Source: Kocuria tytonis
GTDB lineage: Bacteria; Actinomycetota; Actinomycetes; Actinomycetales; Micrococcaceae
Assembly: GCF_003226895.2 (NCBI RefSeq)
Contig: NZ_PNJG02000002.1
Span: 682,001 to 746,000 of the forward strand
Reading direction: 5' to 3'
Length of the DNA: 64,000 nt
Below the pieces are notes generated by a model. The model ran no database searches and was not told the origin of the DNA. It worked only from the letters and a program-made list of their open reading frames with translations. Numbering within the stretch: the first letter of the stretch is position 1; every line of letters starts with the position of its first letter. This document shows positions 47,054-55,487 of the stretch, piece by piece. A program made the translations under genes and the position numbers.

Positions 47054-47082
47054 TTACGAACGGGTGGTGGAGCGCCTAGGCT
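47054..47082 (+). promoter_or_regulatory. promoter of the asparagine permease gene
   Basis: TTACGA (47054-47059), 17 bases, TAGGCT (47077-47082). The surrounding 34 bases (47050-47083) match those of the promoter at 63944-63977 in 27 positions, including most of the spacer. It lies 68 bases upstream of the start codon. Nothing else is evident in the 46838-47150 gap. Confidence 0.6.
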
Positions 47083-47150
47083 TCCCCTGTGCACTTCGCG
47101 CGCCCTCGGCGGAGTGCTCCTTCCCCGGTACCGACCAAAGGTGTACTCGC

Positions 47151-48710
47151 ATGGCCTCGCACCCCTCCGACCCCACGCCGTCCGGCGGCGTGGAGACGCG
47201 CAACCAGTTCGTCGCCGAGCAGGAGGGGTACAGCAAGGGACTCACCGCACGCCAGATCAACATGATCGCGATCGGCAGCTCGATCGGCACGGGCTTGTTC
47301 CTGGGCGCCGGCGGAGGGCTGGCGGACGCCGGGCCCGCCCTGTTCCTGCTGTACGCCGTGGCAGGGTTCTTCGGGTACCTGATCCTGCGCCAGCTGGGCG
47401 AGCTGGTCATGCACCGGCCGTCCTCCGGGTCCTTCGTCTCCTACACCCGCGAGTTCTACGGGGAGAAGGGGGCCTACTTCGTGGGGTGGATGTACTGGCT
47501 CTCGTGGGCATCCACCACCGTGGTGGACGCCACCGCCATGGCCATCTACATCAAGTGGTTCGGCCAGTACAGCCAGTTCGTGGCGGAGCTGCCCCAGTGG
47601 CTGCTGGCCGCTGTGGTGCTGGTCGTGGTGATGGCCACCAACCTCATCTCGGTGAAGGTCTTCGGGGAGATGGAGTTCTGGTTCGCGGTCATCAAGGTCT
47701 CCGCGCTGGTGATCTTCCTGATCGTGGGGATCGTCTTCGTGATCTTCGGGACCCCCACGGGAGCACCCACGGGCTTCTCGCTGATCACCGGGAACGGCGG
47801 GATCTTCCCCGGCGGTCTACTGCCCGCGCTCGTGGTGTCCCAGGGCGTGGTCTTCGCGTACTCCGGCATCGAGCTCGTGGGCATCACGGCCGGTGAGACC
47901 GAGAACCCGCGCCAGACCATTCCCAAGGCCATCAACACCGTGATCCTGCGCATCGCCCTGTTCTACGTGGGCTCCATCCTGCTGCTCACCATGCTGCTGC
48001 CGTACACGGCCTACTCCGCGGACGAGTCCCCGTTCGTCACGTTCTTCGGCTCCATCGGGATCGACGGCATCGGGCCCATCATGCAGCTCGTGGTCATCAC
48101 CGCGGCACTGTCCTCCCTGAACGGCGGGCTGTACTCCACCGGGCGCATCGTGCACTCCATGGCCATGGCCGGGTCCGCGCCCAAGTTCACCGGGAAGATG
48201 ACCCGATCCGGCGTGCCCGCCGGCGGCATCATGCTCACGGTGGGTGTGGGCGCCCTGGGCGTGATCCTGAACTACTTCGTCCCGGAGGAGGCGTTCAGCA
48301 TCGTGCTGAACATCTCCGCGATCGGCATCCTGGTGGGCTGGGCCGCCATCACCCTGCCCCACCAGAAGTTCGTGCGGCTCGCGCGCCAGGGGCTCTACCA
48401 GCGCCCCGCGTACCGCGCCCCCTTTGCGCCCTACACGAACTGGCTCACCATGGTCTTCCTGGTGGGGGTGATGGTCCTCGTGGCCTTCGACTACCCGCTG
48501 GGCACGTGGACCATGGCCTCGATGCTCGTGGTGGCTCCCATCCTGGTTATCGGGTGGTTCATGGTGCGCCACCGCGTCCGGGCCATCGCGGCGGAGCGCC
48601 AGGGGTACACGGGCGCGTTCCCCGTGGTCGTGGAGCCCCCGGTGGCCCAGGAGGAACGGCGCCGCGCGGCCCGGCGGGCGGACCGCTCCGGTCCCCCGCA
48701 GAACCGGTGA
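47151..48710 (+). CDS. ansP: amino-acid permease, probable L-asparagine permease
   Basis: APC-superfamily (AAT) permease, 519 residues, 12 membrane segments. Segment one has IAIGSSIGTGLFLGAGGGLADAG (substrate-binding GSSIGTG). FLILRQLGELV-like, HRPSSGSFVSYTREFYGEK and GWMYWLSWASTTVVDATA are close to the AnsP pattern as I know it; GIELVGITAGETENPRQTIPKA is the standard AAT loop. A basic C-terminal tail follows. Asparagine is the best guess, but GabP/LysP-type substrates cannot be excluded. Monocistronic from its own promoter; convergent with the MFS gene. Confidence 0.82.
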   Translation: MASHPSDPTPSGGVETRNQFVAEQEGYSKGLTARQINMIAIGSSIGTGLFLGAGGGLADAGPALFLLYAVAGFFGYLILRQLGELVMHRPSSGSFVSYTREFYGEKGAYFVGWMYWLSWASTTVVDATAMAIYIKWFGQYSQFVAELPQWLLAAVVLVVVMATNLISVKVFGEMEFWFAVIKVSALVIFLIVGIVFVIFGTPTGAPTGFSLITGNGGIFPGGLLPALVVSQGVVFAYSGIELVGITAGETENPRQTIPKAINTVILRIALFYVGSILLLTMLLPYTAYSADESPFVTFFGSIGIDGIGPIMQLVVITAALSSLNGGLYSTGRIVHSMAMAGSAPKFTGKMTRSGVPAGGIMLTVGVGALGVILNYFVPEEAFSIVLNISAIGILVGWAAITLPHQKFVRLARQGLYQRPAYRAPFAPYTNWLTMVFLVGVMVLVAFDYPLGTWTMASMLVVAPILVIGWFMVRHRVRAIAAERQGYTGAFPVVVEPPVAQEERRRAARRADRSGPPQNR

Positions 48711-48749
48711 CGCGCGCTCGCGCCGAACCGCGACGTCGTGCGCCCGCTC

Positions 48750-49988
48750 TCAGCGTGAGCGCAGCGCGGTCGTGACGACCGCGCCGAGCAGCAGAAGCGC
48801 CACCGCGCCCAGGCCCGAGAAGCCCACCACGGCCAGCACCGGTCCCGCGAGCGCGCCCCCGGCCGCACCGCACAGGTTCATCACGAGGTCCGAGGTGCCC
48901 TGGAGCCCGGGGCGTTCGTGGGCCGCCACCGATTCCGTGACCATGGTGGACCCGGCCACGGTGGAGGCGGACCAGCCCAGCCCCAGCAGGATCAGTGCGG
49001 CGATGACCACCGGATGGTGCTCGGAACCCCACCAGGTCAGGACCAGGGCGGCGGCCAGCAGGGCCTGACCCAGCAGCACGGTGGCCGCGCGCCCGATCGA
49101 GTCCGCGAGCCAGCCGAACACGGGGGACAGCGCGTACATCCCCGCGACGTGCAGGGAGATGGTCAGCCCCACCACGGACAGGGTGGCCCCGTGGGTGGTC
49201 AGGTGCACCGGGGTCATGGACATCACGCTGACCATCACGGCGTGGGACAGGGCCACCACGAGAACCGCCCGCCGCGCCGCGGGCACCGTGCGCAGCAGGA
49301 CGAGGCCACCCGAGGGGCTCGGTCTCCCCGTCACCGCACCACCCCGGGCCAGTGCCACCTTCAGGGGATCCGGACGCAGCCCCACGAAGTAGACCGCGGC
49401 TCCCACGCACTGTGCGCATATCGCGATCACGAACCCGCCCGTGAACTGCGGCAGCCCCAGCGCCCGCCCGATGGCCTCCCCGGGCCCGAAGAGGTTGGGC
49501 CCCACCACCGAGCCCACCGTGGTGGACCACACCACCAGGGAGAGGTCCCGGGCGCGGGTGGGCGGGGCGGCCACGTCCGTGGCGGCGAAGCGCGACTGCA
49601 GGTTCAGCGCCGTCCCCGCCCCCAGCAGGCCCATGCCCGCGAGCAGCACCGGGAACACGTGCAGGGTCGCGGCCGCCACGATCACGGCCGCACCCACGAT
49701 CGCCACCAGCGCCCCCGTGGTCAGGGAGATCCGCCGCCCCCGGCGCTGCGCCAGCCGTGCCAGGGGGATGGCCACGAGTGCCGCGCCCAGCGTGTTCATG
49801 GTGGAGGCCATGCCGGAGACCGCACTGCTGCCCGAGACCTCCGTGACCAGCAGCGCACCCAGCGCCAGGGTCGCGCCCGTTCCGAGCCCGCCCAGGATCT
49901 GACCCGCGGCCAGCACGGTCAGGACCCTGCGCTGGAACCCCGGGCCGGGATCCGGGGGTGCGGTGCTCGCCGCCGTGGTTTCGCTCAT
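48750..49988 (-). CDS. MFS transporter
   Basis: Major facilitator of 412 residues with 12 membrane segments. ATG 49988 gives a short hydrophilic N-terminus (MSETTAASTAPPDPG). The segment 2-3 loop motif is RLAQRRGRRISLTTG, repeated weakly in the second half as GWLADSIGRAATVLLG. The layout resembles drug/unknown-substrate efflux MFS proteins (YfmO/NreB-like). Substrate unknown. Confidence 0.85.
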   Translation of the reverse strand: MSETTAASTAPPDPGPGFQRRVLTVLAAGQILGGLGTGATLALGALLVTEVSGSSAVSGMASTMNTLGAALVAIPLARLAQRRGRRISLTTGALVAIVGAAVIVAAATLHVFPVLLAGMGLLGAGTALNLQSRFAATDVAAPPTRARDLSLVVWSTTVGSVVGPNLFGPGEAIGRALGLPQFTGGFVIAICAQCVGAAVYFVGLRPDPLKVALARGGAVTGRPSPSGGLVLLRTVPAARRAVLVVALSHAVMVSVMSMTPVHLTTHGATLSVVGLTISLHVAGMYALSPVFGWLADSIGRAATVLLGQALLAAALVLTWWGSEHHPVVIAALILLGLGWSASTVAGSTMVTESVAAHERPGLQGTSDLVMNLCGAAGGALAGPVLAVVGFSGLGAVALLLLGAVVTTALRSR

Positions 49989-50196
49989 GACCGCATCATC
50001 GCCGACGACGCCGCTGCCGCGCCGCAGTGACGCGGCCCACCGGCCCGGCGGCGGGGTTCGGTGGGGACCGCGGCGCGCCGAGGTGGGTGAGGGGCCGACA
50101 CGTGGGGACGCCCGGGGTGCCCGCGTCACGTGAACTGGGCCCGGCGGCGGCGTCCCCGTTGCGCGGGTCACGGCGCGCCCGCCTAGGCTGGGACCC

Positions 50197-50631
50197 ATGA
50201 AGCAGCCCGGTGACATCTCGTTCCGCACGCGCAAGTGGGTCAAGCCCGAGGACCTCAATGCGAACGGGACCCTGTTCGGCGGGTCCCTGCTGCGCTGGAT
50301 CGACGAGGAGGCCGCGATCTACGCGATCGTGCAGCTGGGCAACCAGCGGGCCGTCACCAAGTACATGTCGGAGATCGAGTTCGTGGCCTCCGCGGTGCAG
50401 GGCGACATCATCGAGATGGGTCTCACCGCCACCACGTTCGGGCGGACGTCGCTGACCATGCGCGCGCAGGTGCGCAACGTCATCACGGGTGAACTGATCC
50501 TGAGCATCGACAAGATCGTCTTCGTGAACCTGGACGAGGACGGCCAGCCGGCACCGCACGGGTACACCGAGATCACGTACGACCGTGATCGGATCCCCAC
50601 ACCCACGAGCCTGAGGAGGCCGCAACCGTGA
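50197..50631 (+). CDS. acyl-CoA thioesterase (hotdog fold)
   Basis: A 144-residue hotdog thioesterase of the YciA/BACH type: VKPEDLNANGTLFGGSLLRWIDEEAA contains the catalytic Asn-Gly...Asp segment (N~21, D~36), followed by VASAVQGDIIEMG and GRTSLTMRAQV. It probably hydrolyses short- to medium-chain acyl-CoA in the cytoplasm. It overlaps the SMP-30 gene by four bases (GTGA). Confidence 0.85.
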   Translation: MKQPGDISFRTRKWVKPEDLNANGTLFGGSLLRWIDEEAAIYAIVQLGNQRAVTKYMSEIEFVASAVQGDIIEMGLTATTFGRTSLTMRAQVRNVITGELILSIDKIVFVNLDEDGQPAPHGYTEITYDRDRIPTPTSLRRPQP

Positions 50632-51542
50632 ACCAGCTCACCGCGCAGAGGATCACCCCGTCCTGGATGCACCACGCTGAGGGCCCGTGCTGGAGCAAGG
50701 AGTGGGGCGGTCTCGCATGGGTGGACATGCTCGCCGGGGACGTCATGACCTTCACCCCGGAGGACCAGCCGCGGCGGCAGCACGTGGGGGAGGTCGCCGC
50801 GTGCGTGCGTCCGCGCAGGAACGGCGGCCAGATCGTCGCCGTGGAGCGCGGGGTGCTCCTCACGGACGCCACCGGGGCCGTGGAGCGCGAGATCCGCATG
50901 TGGGAGACCCCTGAGATCCGCATGAACGAGGGTGCAGTGGCCCCGGACGGCTCCTTCTACGTGGGTTCCATGGCATACGAGCAGACCGAGGGGGCGGCCA
51001 CCCTGTACCGCGTGGCCACCGACCTCACGTGGGAGCCCGTCCTGGAGGGCGTGAGCATCTCCAACGGCATCGCGTGGTCCCCGGACGGCTCTCTGGCCTA
51101 CTACAACGACACCCCCAGCCACGAGGTCTCGGTGTTCGACTGGAGCCCCGAGGGCGGACTGCGGAACCGCCGCACCTTCGTGGCCCCGGTGCTGGACGAG
51201 TACGCCGCCGCGGAGGCCACGGACCCGGAGGAGACCTACGAGCCCGGCAGCGTCTCGGTGAGCCCGGACGGGCTGACCGTGGACTCGGAGGGTGCGGTGT
51301 GGGTGGCGCTGAACGGCGCCGGCCAGGTCCACCGCTACCTCCCGGACGGCACGCTGGACACCGTGGTCACGGTGGGGGTCAAGCAGACCACCGCGTGCAC
51401 CCTGGGAGGCGAGGACCTGCGCACGCTCTACATCACGACGTCGCGCGAGAACCTCCCGGAGGGCGTGCAGCCCACCGCGGGCTCGCTGTACTCGGTGCGG
51501 GTGGCCGTGCCGGGTCAGGTCACCGCGGCGTTCGGGGGCTGA
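50628..51542 (+). CDS. SMP-30/gluconolactonase family protein
   Basis: Six-bladed propeller lactonase-like enzyme, 304 residues, GTG 50628 with TGAGGAGG upstream. Metal ligands of the family are present: Glu in HAEGPCW, Asn in ISNGIAWSPDG and Asp in SPDGLTVDSEGAVW. Likely hydrolyses a sugar or other lactone. Co-transcribed with the thioesterase; no sugar dehydrogenase is adjacent, so the substrate is open. Confidence 0.87.
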   Translation: MNQLTAQRITPSWMHHAEGPCWSKEWGGLAWVDMLAGDVMTFTPEDQPRRQHVGEVAACVRPRRNGGQIVAVERGVLLTDATGAVEREIRMWETPEIRMNEGAVAPDGSFYVGSMAYEQTEGAATLYRVATDLTWEPVLEGVSISNGIAWSPDGSLAYYNDTPSHEVSVFDWSPEGGLRNRRTFVAPVLDEYAAAEATDPEETYEPGSVSVSPDGLTVDSEGAVWVALNGAGQVHRYLPDGTLDTVVTVGVKQTTACTLGGEDLRTLYITTSRENLPEGVQPTAGSLYSVRVAVPGQVTAAFGG

Positions 51543-51597
51543 GGGCGGCGCCCGCCGCACCGGGTCTGCCGCGGCACCGCGGGTCCGCCGAGGTGCG

Positions 51598-51640
51598 ACG
51601 AAAGCCCTGGTTCCCCGAGAGGGGGAGCCAGGGCTTTCGT
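51598..51640. terminator. bidirectional terminator hairpin
   Basis: ACGAAAGCCCTGG pairs with CCAGGGCTTTCGT, extended by TTCCCC/GGGGGA with one mismatch, and loop GAGA. The stem carries A-run and T-run at opposite ends, so it can work in both directions. It lies between the SMP-30 gene (+) and the peptide transporter operon (-). Confidence 0.88.
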
Positions 51641-51693
51641 CATTCCTGCCGGGTCACCGGGTGCGTCCCGGCGGCCCCGCGGTCACACCGCGG

Positions 51694-53379
51694 TCACCCC
51701 GCGGTGATCAGACCCGCACCGGGAATCGCCGCCAGCAGCTGCTGGGTGTATTCCGTCCGGGGATTCTCGAACACCGAGTCGGTGGAGCCCGTCTCCACCA
51801 GTTTGCCCTTCTGCATGACACACACGTTGTCGGCGATCTGACGGACCACCGCGAGGTCGTGGGTGATGAACAGGTAGGTCAGCCCCAGGTCGTGCTGCAG
51901 CTCGGCCAGCAGGTTGAGGATCTGCGCCTGGACCAGCACGTCCAGGGCGGAGACCGCCTCGTCGCAGACCACGAGCTCGGGATTCAGCGCCAGGGCGCGG
52001 GCGATCGCCACGCGCTGGCGCTGCCCGCCCGAGAGCTCGTTGGGGTAGCGCGCGAGCATGGACTGCGGCAGGGACACCTGGTCCATGAGCTCGCGGACCT
52101 TCTGCTCCCGCTCCTTGGCGGAACCGACCCCGTGGACCCGCAACGGCTCCTCGATGGTGCGGTAGATGTTGTACATCGGGTCCAGGGAACCGTAGGGGTC
52201 CTGGAAGATGGGCTGCACCCTGCGGCGGAAGGCGAACATCTCCTTCCCCCGGAGCCGGGCCACGTCCTGGCCGTCGAAGACGATCGACCCGGAGGTGATC
52301 GGCTCCAGCCCGAGCATCATCTTGGCCACGGTCGACTTCCCGGAACCGGACTCGCCCACCACCGCGGTGGTCGTGCCCCGGGGGATCGAGAAGGAGACCT
52401 GGTCCACCGCGGTGAAGTCCTCGGAGCGGCCCCACGACCCGCGCAGCTTGTACACCTTGGTCAGGTCCTGGACCTGCACGAAGTTCTGCTTCAGGGCGGA
52501 CTGCATCGCCGTCTGCGGGTGCTCAGCGAGCAGGTCGTCGACCTCCTCGCCGCGGGCACGGGCCACCTCGATGCGTCGGGACGCCAGCGAGGGCGCCGAG
52601 TCCACGAGCTTCTGGGTGTACGGGTGACGCGGGTTGCGCAGCAGCTGCAGTGCTGGGCCCGCTTCGACCACCCGGCCCTTGTACATCACCACGACCTTCT
52701 GGGCACGCTCCGCCGCCAGGCCCAGGTCGTGGGTGATCAGCAGCACCGCGGTGCCCAGCTTGTCGGTCATCGTCTGGAGGTGGTCCAGGATGGTGCGCTG
52801 GACGGTCACGTCCAGTGCGGAGGTCGGCTCGTCGGCGATGAGCAGCCGCGGCTGGCAGGACAGGCCGATCGAGATCAGGGCACGCTGGCGCATGCCACCC
52901 GAGAACTCGTGCGGGTACTGCTTCGCGCGCTTGTCCGCGTCCGGCAGGCCCGCCTGGCTGAGCACCCGGGCCACGTCCTCGTCCTTCGAGGGCAGACCGT
53001 TGGCCTTGAGCGTCTCGCGCACCTGGAAGCCGACCTTCCACACGGGGTTCAGGTTCGACATCGGGTCCTGGGGCACCATGCCGATCTGGCTGCCGCGCAG
53101 CTTGACCTTCCGCTTCTCGCTGGCGTGGGTGATGTCCTCGCCGTCGAAGATGATCTGCCCCGAGTTGACGCGGCCGTTGGAGGGCAGCAGCCCGATCGCG
53201 GCCAGGGCCGAGGTGGACTTGCCCGAGCCGGACTCCCCCACGATGGCCACGGTCTCCCCGGGCATGACGGTGAAGTTCGAGTCGGTGACGGCCTGGACCT
53301 CCCCCGTGGCGGTGGCGAACGCGATCCCGAGATCGCGCACCTCCAGCAGGGGGCGGTTCTTCTCCTGTGACATGCTCAT
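51694..53379 (-). CDS. dipeptide/oligopeptide ABC transporter ATPase, two fused nucleotide-binding domains
   Basis: A 561-residue fusion of the DppD- and DppF-like subunits. Domain 1 (~1-270): Walker A GESGSGKST, signature FSGGMRQRALIS, Walker B LLIADEPTSALD. Domain 2 (~285-555): Walker A GESGSGKSTVAKMM, signature LSGGQRQRVAIARAL, Walker B VVCDEAVSALD, in which Glu-Ala replaces Glu-Pro. Each domain ends with an oligopeptide-type C-terminal extension (NPRHPYTQKL; NPRTEYTQQLL). ATG 53379 shares its first base with the permease stop (TGATG). Last gene of the operon. Confidence 0.92.
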   Translation of the reverse strand: MSMSQEKNRPLLEVRDLGIAFATATGEVQAVTDSNFTVMPGETVAIVGESGSGKSTSALAAIGLLPSNGRVNSGQIIFDGEDITHASEKRKVKLRGSQIGMVPQDPMSNLNPVWKVGFQVRETLKANGLPSKDEDVARVLSQAGLPDADKRAKQYPHEFSGGMRQRALISIGLSCQPRLLIADEPTSALDVTVQRTILDHLQTMTDKLGTAVLLITHDLGLAAERAQKVVVMYKGRVVEAGPALQLLRNPRHPYTQKLVDSAPSLASRRIEVARARGEEVDDLLAEHPQTAMQSALKQNFVQVQDLTKVYKLRGSWGRSEDFTAVDQVSFSIPRGTTTAVVGESGSGKSTVAKMMLGLEPITSGSIVFDGQDVARLRGKEMFAFRRRVQPIFQDPYGSLDPMYNIYRTIEEPLRVHGVGSAKEREQKVRELMDQVSLPQSMLARYPNELSGGQRQRVAIARALALNPELVVCDEAVSALDVLVQAQILNLLAELQHDLGLTYLFITHDLAVVRQIADNVCVMQKGKLVETGSTDSVFENPRTEYTQQLLAAIPGAGLITAG

Positions 53380-54479
53380 CACTTCTTCCGGGCCTTGGGA
53401 TCCAGCGCGTCGCGCAGCGCGTCACCGAGCATGATGAAGCTCAGGACGGTCAGCGACAGCGCCAGACCGGGCCAAAATACGGGCATCGGGTTCGAGCGGA
53501 ACGCGTCCTTCGCGTCCGAGATGTCATTGCCCCAGCTCATCATGCTGGGCGGCAGACCGATGCCGAGGTACGACAGGGTGGACTCCGCGACGATGAACGT
53601 GCCCAGGGAGATCGTGGCGATCACGATCACCGGGGCCATCGCGTTGGGGATGATGTGGCGCATCAGGATTCCGAGGGACGAGACCCCGAGCGAGCGGGCG
53701 CTGACCACGTAGTCCGCGTTGCGCACCTCGACCACCGCCCCGCGCATGATGCGCGCGATCTGCGGCCAGCCGAACAGCACCAGCACCACCACCAGGGTCC
53801 AGACCCCGCGGTGGGCCTTGAAGAACGGCAGCTGCATGACCACCAGCGCACCCAGGATCAGGGGCAGGGCGAAGAAGACGTCGCCCAGACGGGCGAGCAC
53901 GCCGTCGATCCAGCCGCCGAAGTAGCCGGCCAGCGCACCGATGAGGCCGCCGATGACGACCACCCCGATGGTGGTCAGCAGGCCCACCATGAGCGAGGCC
54001 CTGGTGCCGGCGATCACACGGGAGTAGACGTCGCAGCCCTGGGCGGTGAAGCCCATGGGGTGTCCCGCGGAGGCCTTCCCGTTGGAGTTCTCGAGCAGGC
54101 ACTGGGTGGAGGCCGCGGAGGGGTTCTCGGTCCAGAACAGCTGCGGGAGCAGGGCCACCACGATGACCAGCAGAATCAGCAGGGCGGCGATGATGAAGGT
54201 GGGCTTCTTGCGCAGCTGCCGCCAGGCGTCGCGCCACAGGCTGACGGGGGCGCCCTCGGCGGAGCGGGAGTCCGTCTCCGCAACGGGGGTGGTCGTGGCA
54301 TCGGCCACGAAGTGCTCCATCATGAGACCGGCGCTCGGCCCGCCAATGTCCTTCTGGTGGGATCCGGCGGGGGTGTCAGCGGTGTCGCGGACCTCTCGCA
54401 CGGCCGCTTCGCGGCCGCGGGCCTCGGGATCGAGGCCCCGGCCCGCGGCGTCGTTGTTCTCGATGTTGTTCTCAGGCAT
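53379..54479 (-). CDS. peptide ABC transporter permease (DppC type)
   Basis: A 366-residue permease. The first ~90 residues are a hydrophilic, acidic cytoplasmic extension, longer than usual. Then come a membrane segment, an extracytoplasmic domain with two cysteines (STQCLLENS and AQGCDVYS), and five more segments with the EAA-type loop DYVVSARSLGVSSLGILMRH. ATG 54479 overlaps the DppB-type gene by eight bases. Confidence 0.9.
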   Translation of the reverse strand: MPENNIENNDAAGRGLDPEARGREAAVREVRDTADTPAGSHQKDIGGPSAGLMMEHFVADATTTPVAETDSRSAEGAPVSLWRDAWRQLRKKPTFIIAALLILLVIVVALLPQLFWTENPSAASTQCLLENSNGKASAGHPMGFTAQGCDVYSRVIAGTRASLMVGLLTTIGVVVIGGLIGALAGYFGGWIDGVLARLGDVFFALPLILGALVVMQLPFFKAHRGVWTLVVVLVLFGWPQIARIMRGAVVEVRNADYVVSARSLGVSSLGILMRHIIPNAMAPVIVIATISLGTFIVAESTLSYLGIGLPPSMMSWGNDISDAKDAFRSNPMPVFWPGLALSLTVLSFIMLGDALRDALDPKARKK

Positions 54480-55398
54480 AACGGATCCTCGGGTCGAGCC
54501 AGGCGTAGAGAAGATCAACCAGCAGGTTGGCCACGCAGAAGATGATCACCATCACGGAGACCACGGAGACCACCATGGGCGCGTCTCCGAGGGTCAGGGC
54601 CTTGTACAGCTGGTTGCCGATGCCGGGGACGTTGAAGATGCCCTCGGTGACGATCGCGCCGCCCATCAGGGCGCCCAGGTCCATGCCCAGGAAGGTGGCC
54701 ACGGGGATCATGGAGTTGCGCAGGATGTGCACCCGCACCACCCGCCCGCGGGTCAGGCCCTTGGCGGTGGCGGTGCGCACGTAGTCCGCGCTGGCGTTCT
54801 CCGCCACGGCGGTGCGGGTCAGGCGGAGCACCTGCGCGAAGGAGACCAGACCCAGCACGATGCCCGGCAGGATCAGGTCGCTCCAGTCCGCGGCTCCGGA
54901 GACGGTCGGCTTCGCCAACCCCCACTTGACCCCCACGAAGTACTGCATCACGAAGCCGAGCACGAAGATCGGCACGGCGATGACGACCAGCGAGACCACC
55001 AGGACGGTCGAGTCGAACCAGCCGCCCTTCTTCAGCCCGGCGTACAGGCCGAAGGTGATGCCGAAGATCGCCTCGAAGATCAGCGCGATGATCGCCAGCC
55101 GAACGGTGGCGGGGAAGGCGCCGGCGAGCACGTCACTGATCTCGCGGCCGGAGAAGTTCACGCCGAGATCACCGGTGAGCAGTCCGCCGATGTAGCTGAA
55201 GTACTGCACGAAGAAGGGGTCGCCGAGGTGGTACTGCTCGGTCAGGGCGGCGGCGACACCGGGCGTGCAGCCCTTGTCGCCGCACAGGGCGTCGAGCGGA
55301 TCACCGGGGGTCATGAAGACCAGGAAGTAGACCAGCAGCGTGGCGCCCAGGAACACGGGGATCAGCTGCAGCAGTCTTTTGACCAGATACCAGGCCAA
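54472..55398 (-). CDS. peptide ABC transporter permease (DppB type)
   Basis: A 308-residue permease with six membrane segments. Family features: MAWYLVKRLLQLIPVFLGAT, the MTPGDPLDALCGD loop with a cysteine pair (CGDKGC), and the EAA loop NASADYVRTATAKGLTRGRV. Separated from the binding-protein gene by an 89-base gap with a strong hairpin. Confidence 0.92.
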   Translation of the reverse strand: MAWYLVKRLLQLIPVFLGATLLVYFLVFMTPGDPLDALCGDKGCTPGVAAALTEQYHLGDPFFVQYFSYIGGLLTGDLGVNFSGREISDVLAGAFPATVRLAIIALIFEAIFGITFGLYAGLKKGGWFDSTVLVVSLVVIAVPIFVLGFVMQYFVGVKWGLAKPTVSGAADWSDLILPGIVLGLVSFAQVLRLTRTAVAENASADYVRTATAKGLTRGRVVRVHILRNSMIPVATFLGMDLGALMGGAIVTEGIFNVPGIGNQLYKALTLGDAPMVVSVVSVMVIIFCVANLLVDLLYAWLDPRIRYA

Positions 55399-55422
55399 GG
55401 GTCGCTCCTCTCAGGAGACGTG

Positions 55423-55461
55423 GCAACAGGGAGACACCGGGGAACGGTGCCTCCCTGTTGC
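55423..55461 (-). terminator. intercistronic hairpin after the peptide-binding protein gene
   Basis: GCAACAGGGAG (55423-55433) pairs with CTCCCTGTTGC (55451-55461), with an inner CACCG/CGGTG. Placed just downstream of the binding-protein stop, it would stabilise that message or partly terminate transcription, giving more binding protein than permease. Confidence 0.7.
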
Positions 55462-55487
55462 GTGGTGGGCATTAGGAGGTTAGAAGA

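Noticed and set aside
51661-53370. A 569-codon plus-strand frame over the peptide transporter ATPase
   Set aside because: Antisense to two complete sets of Walker A, signature and Walker B motifs.
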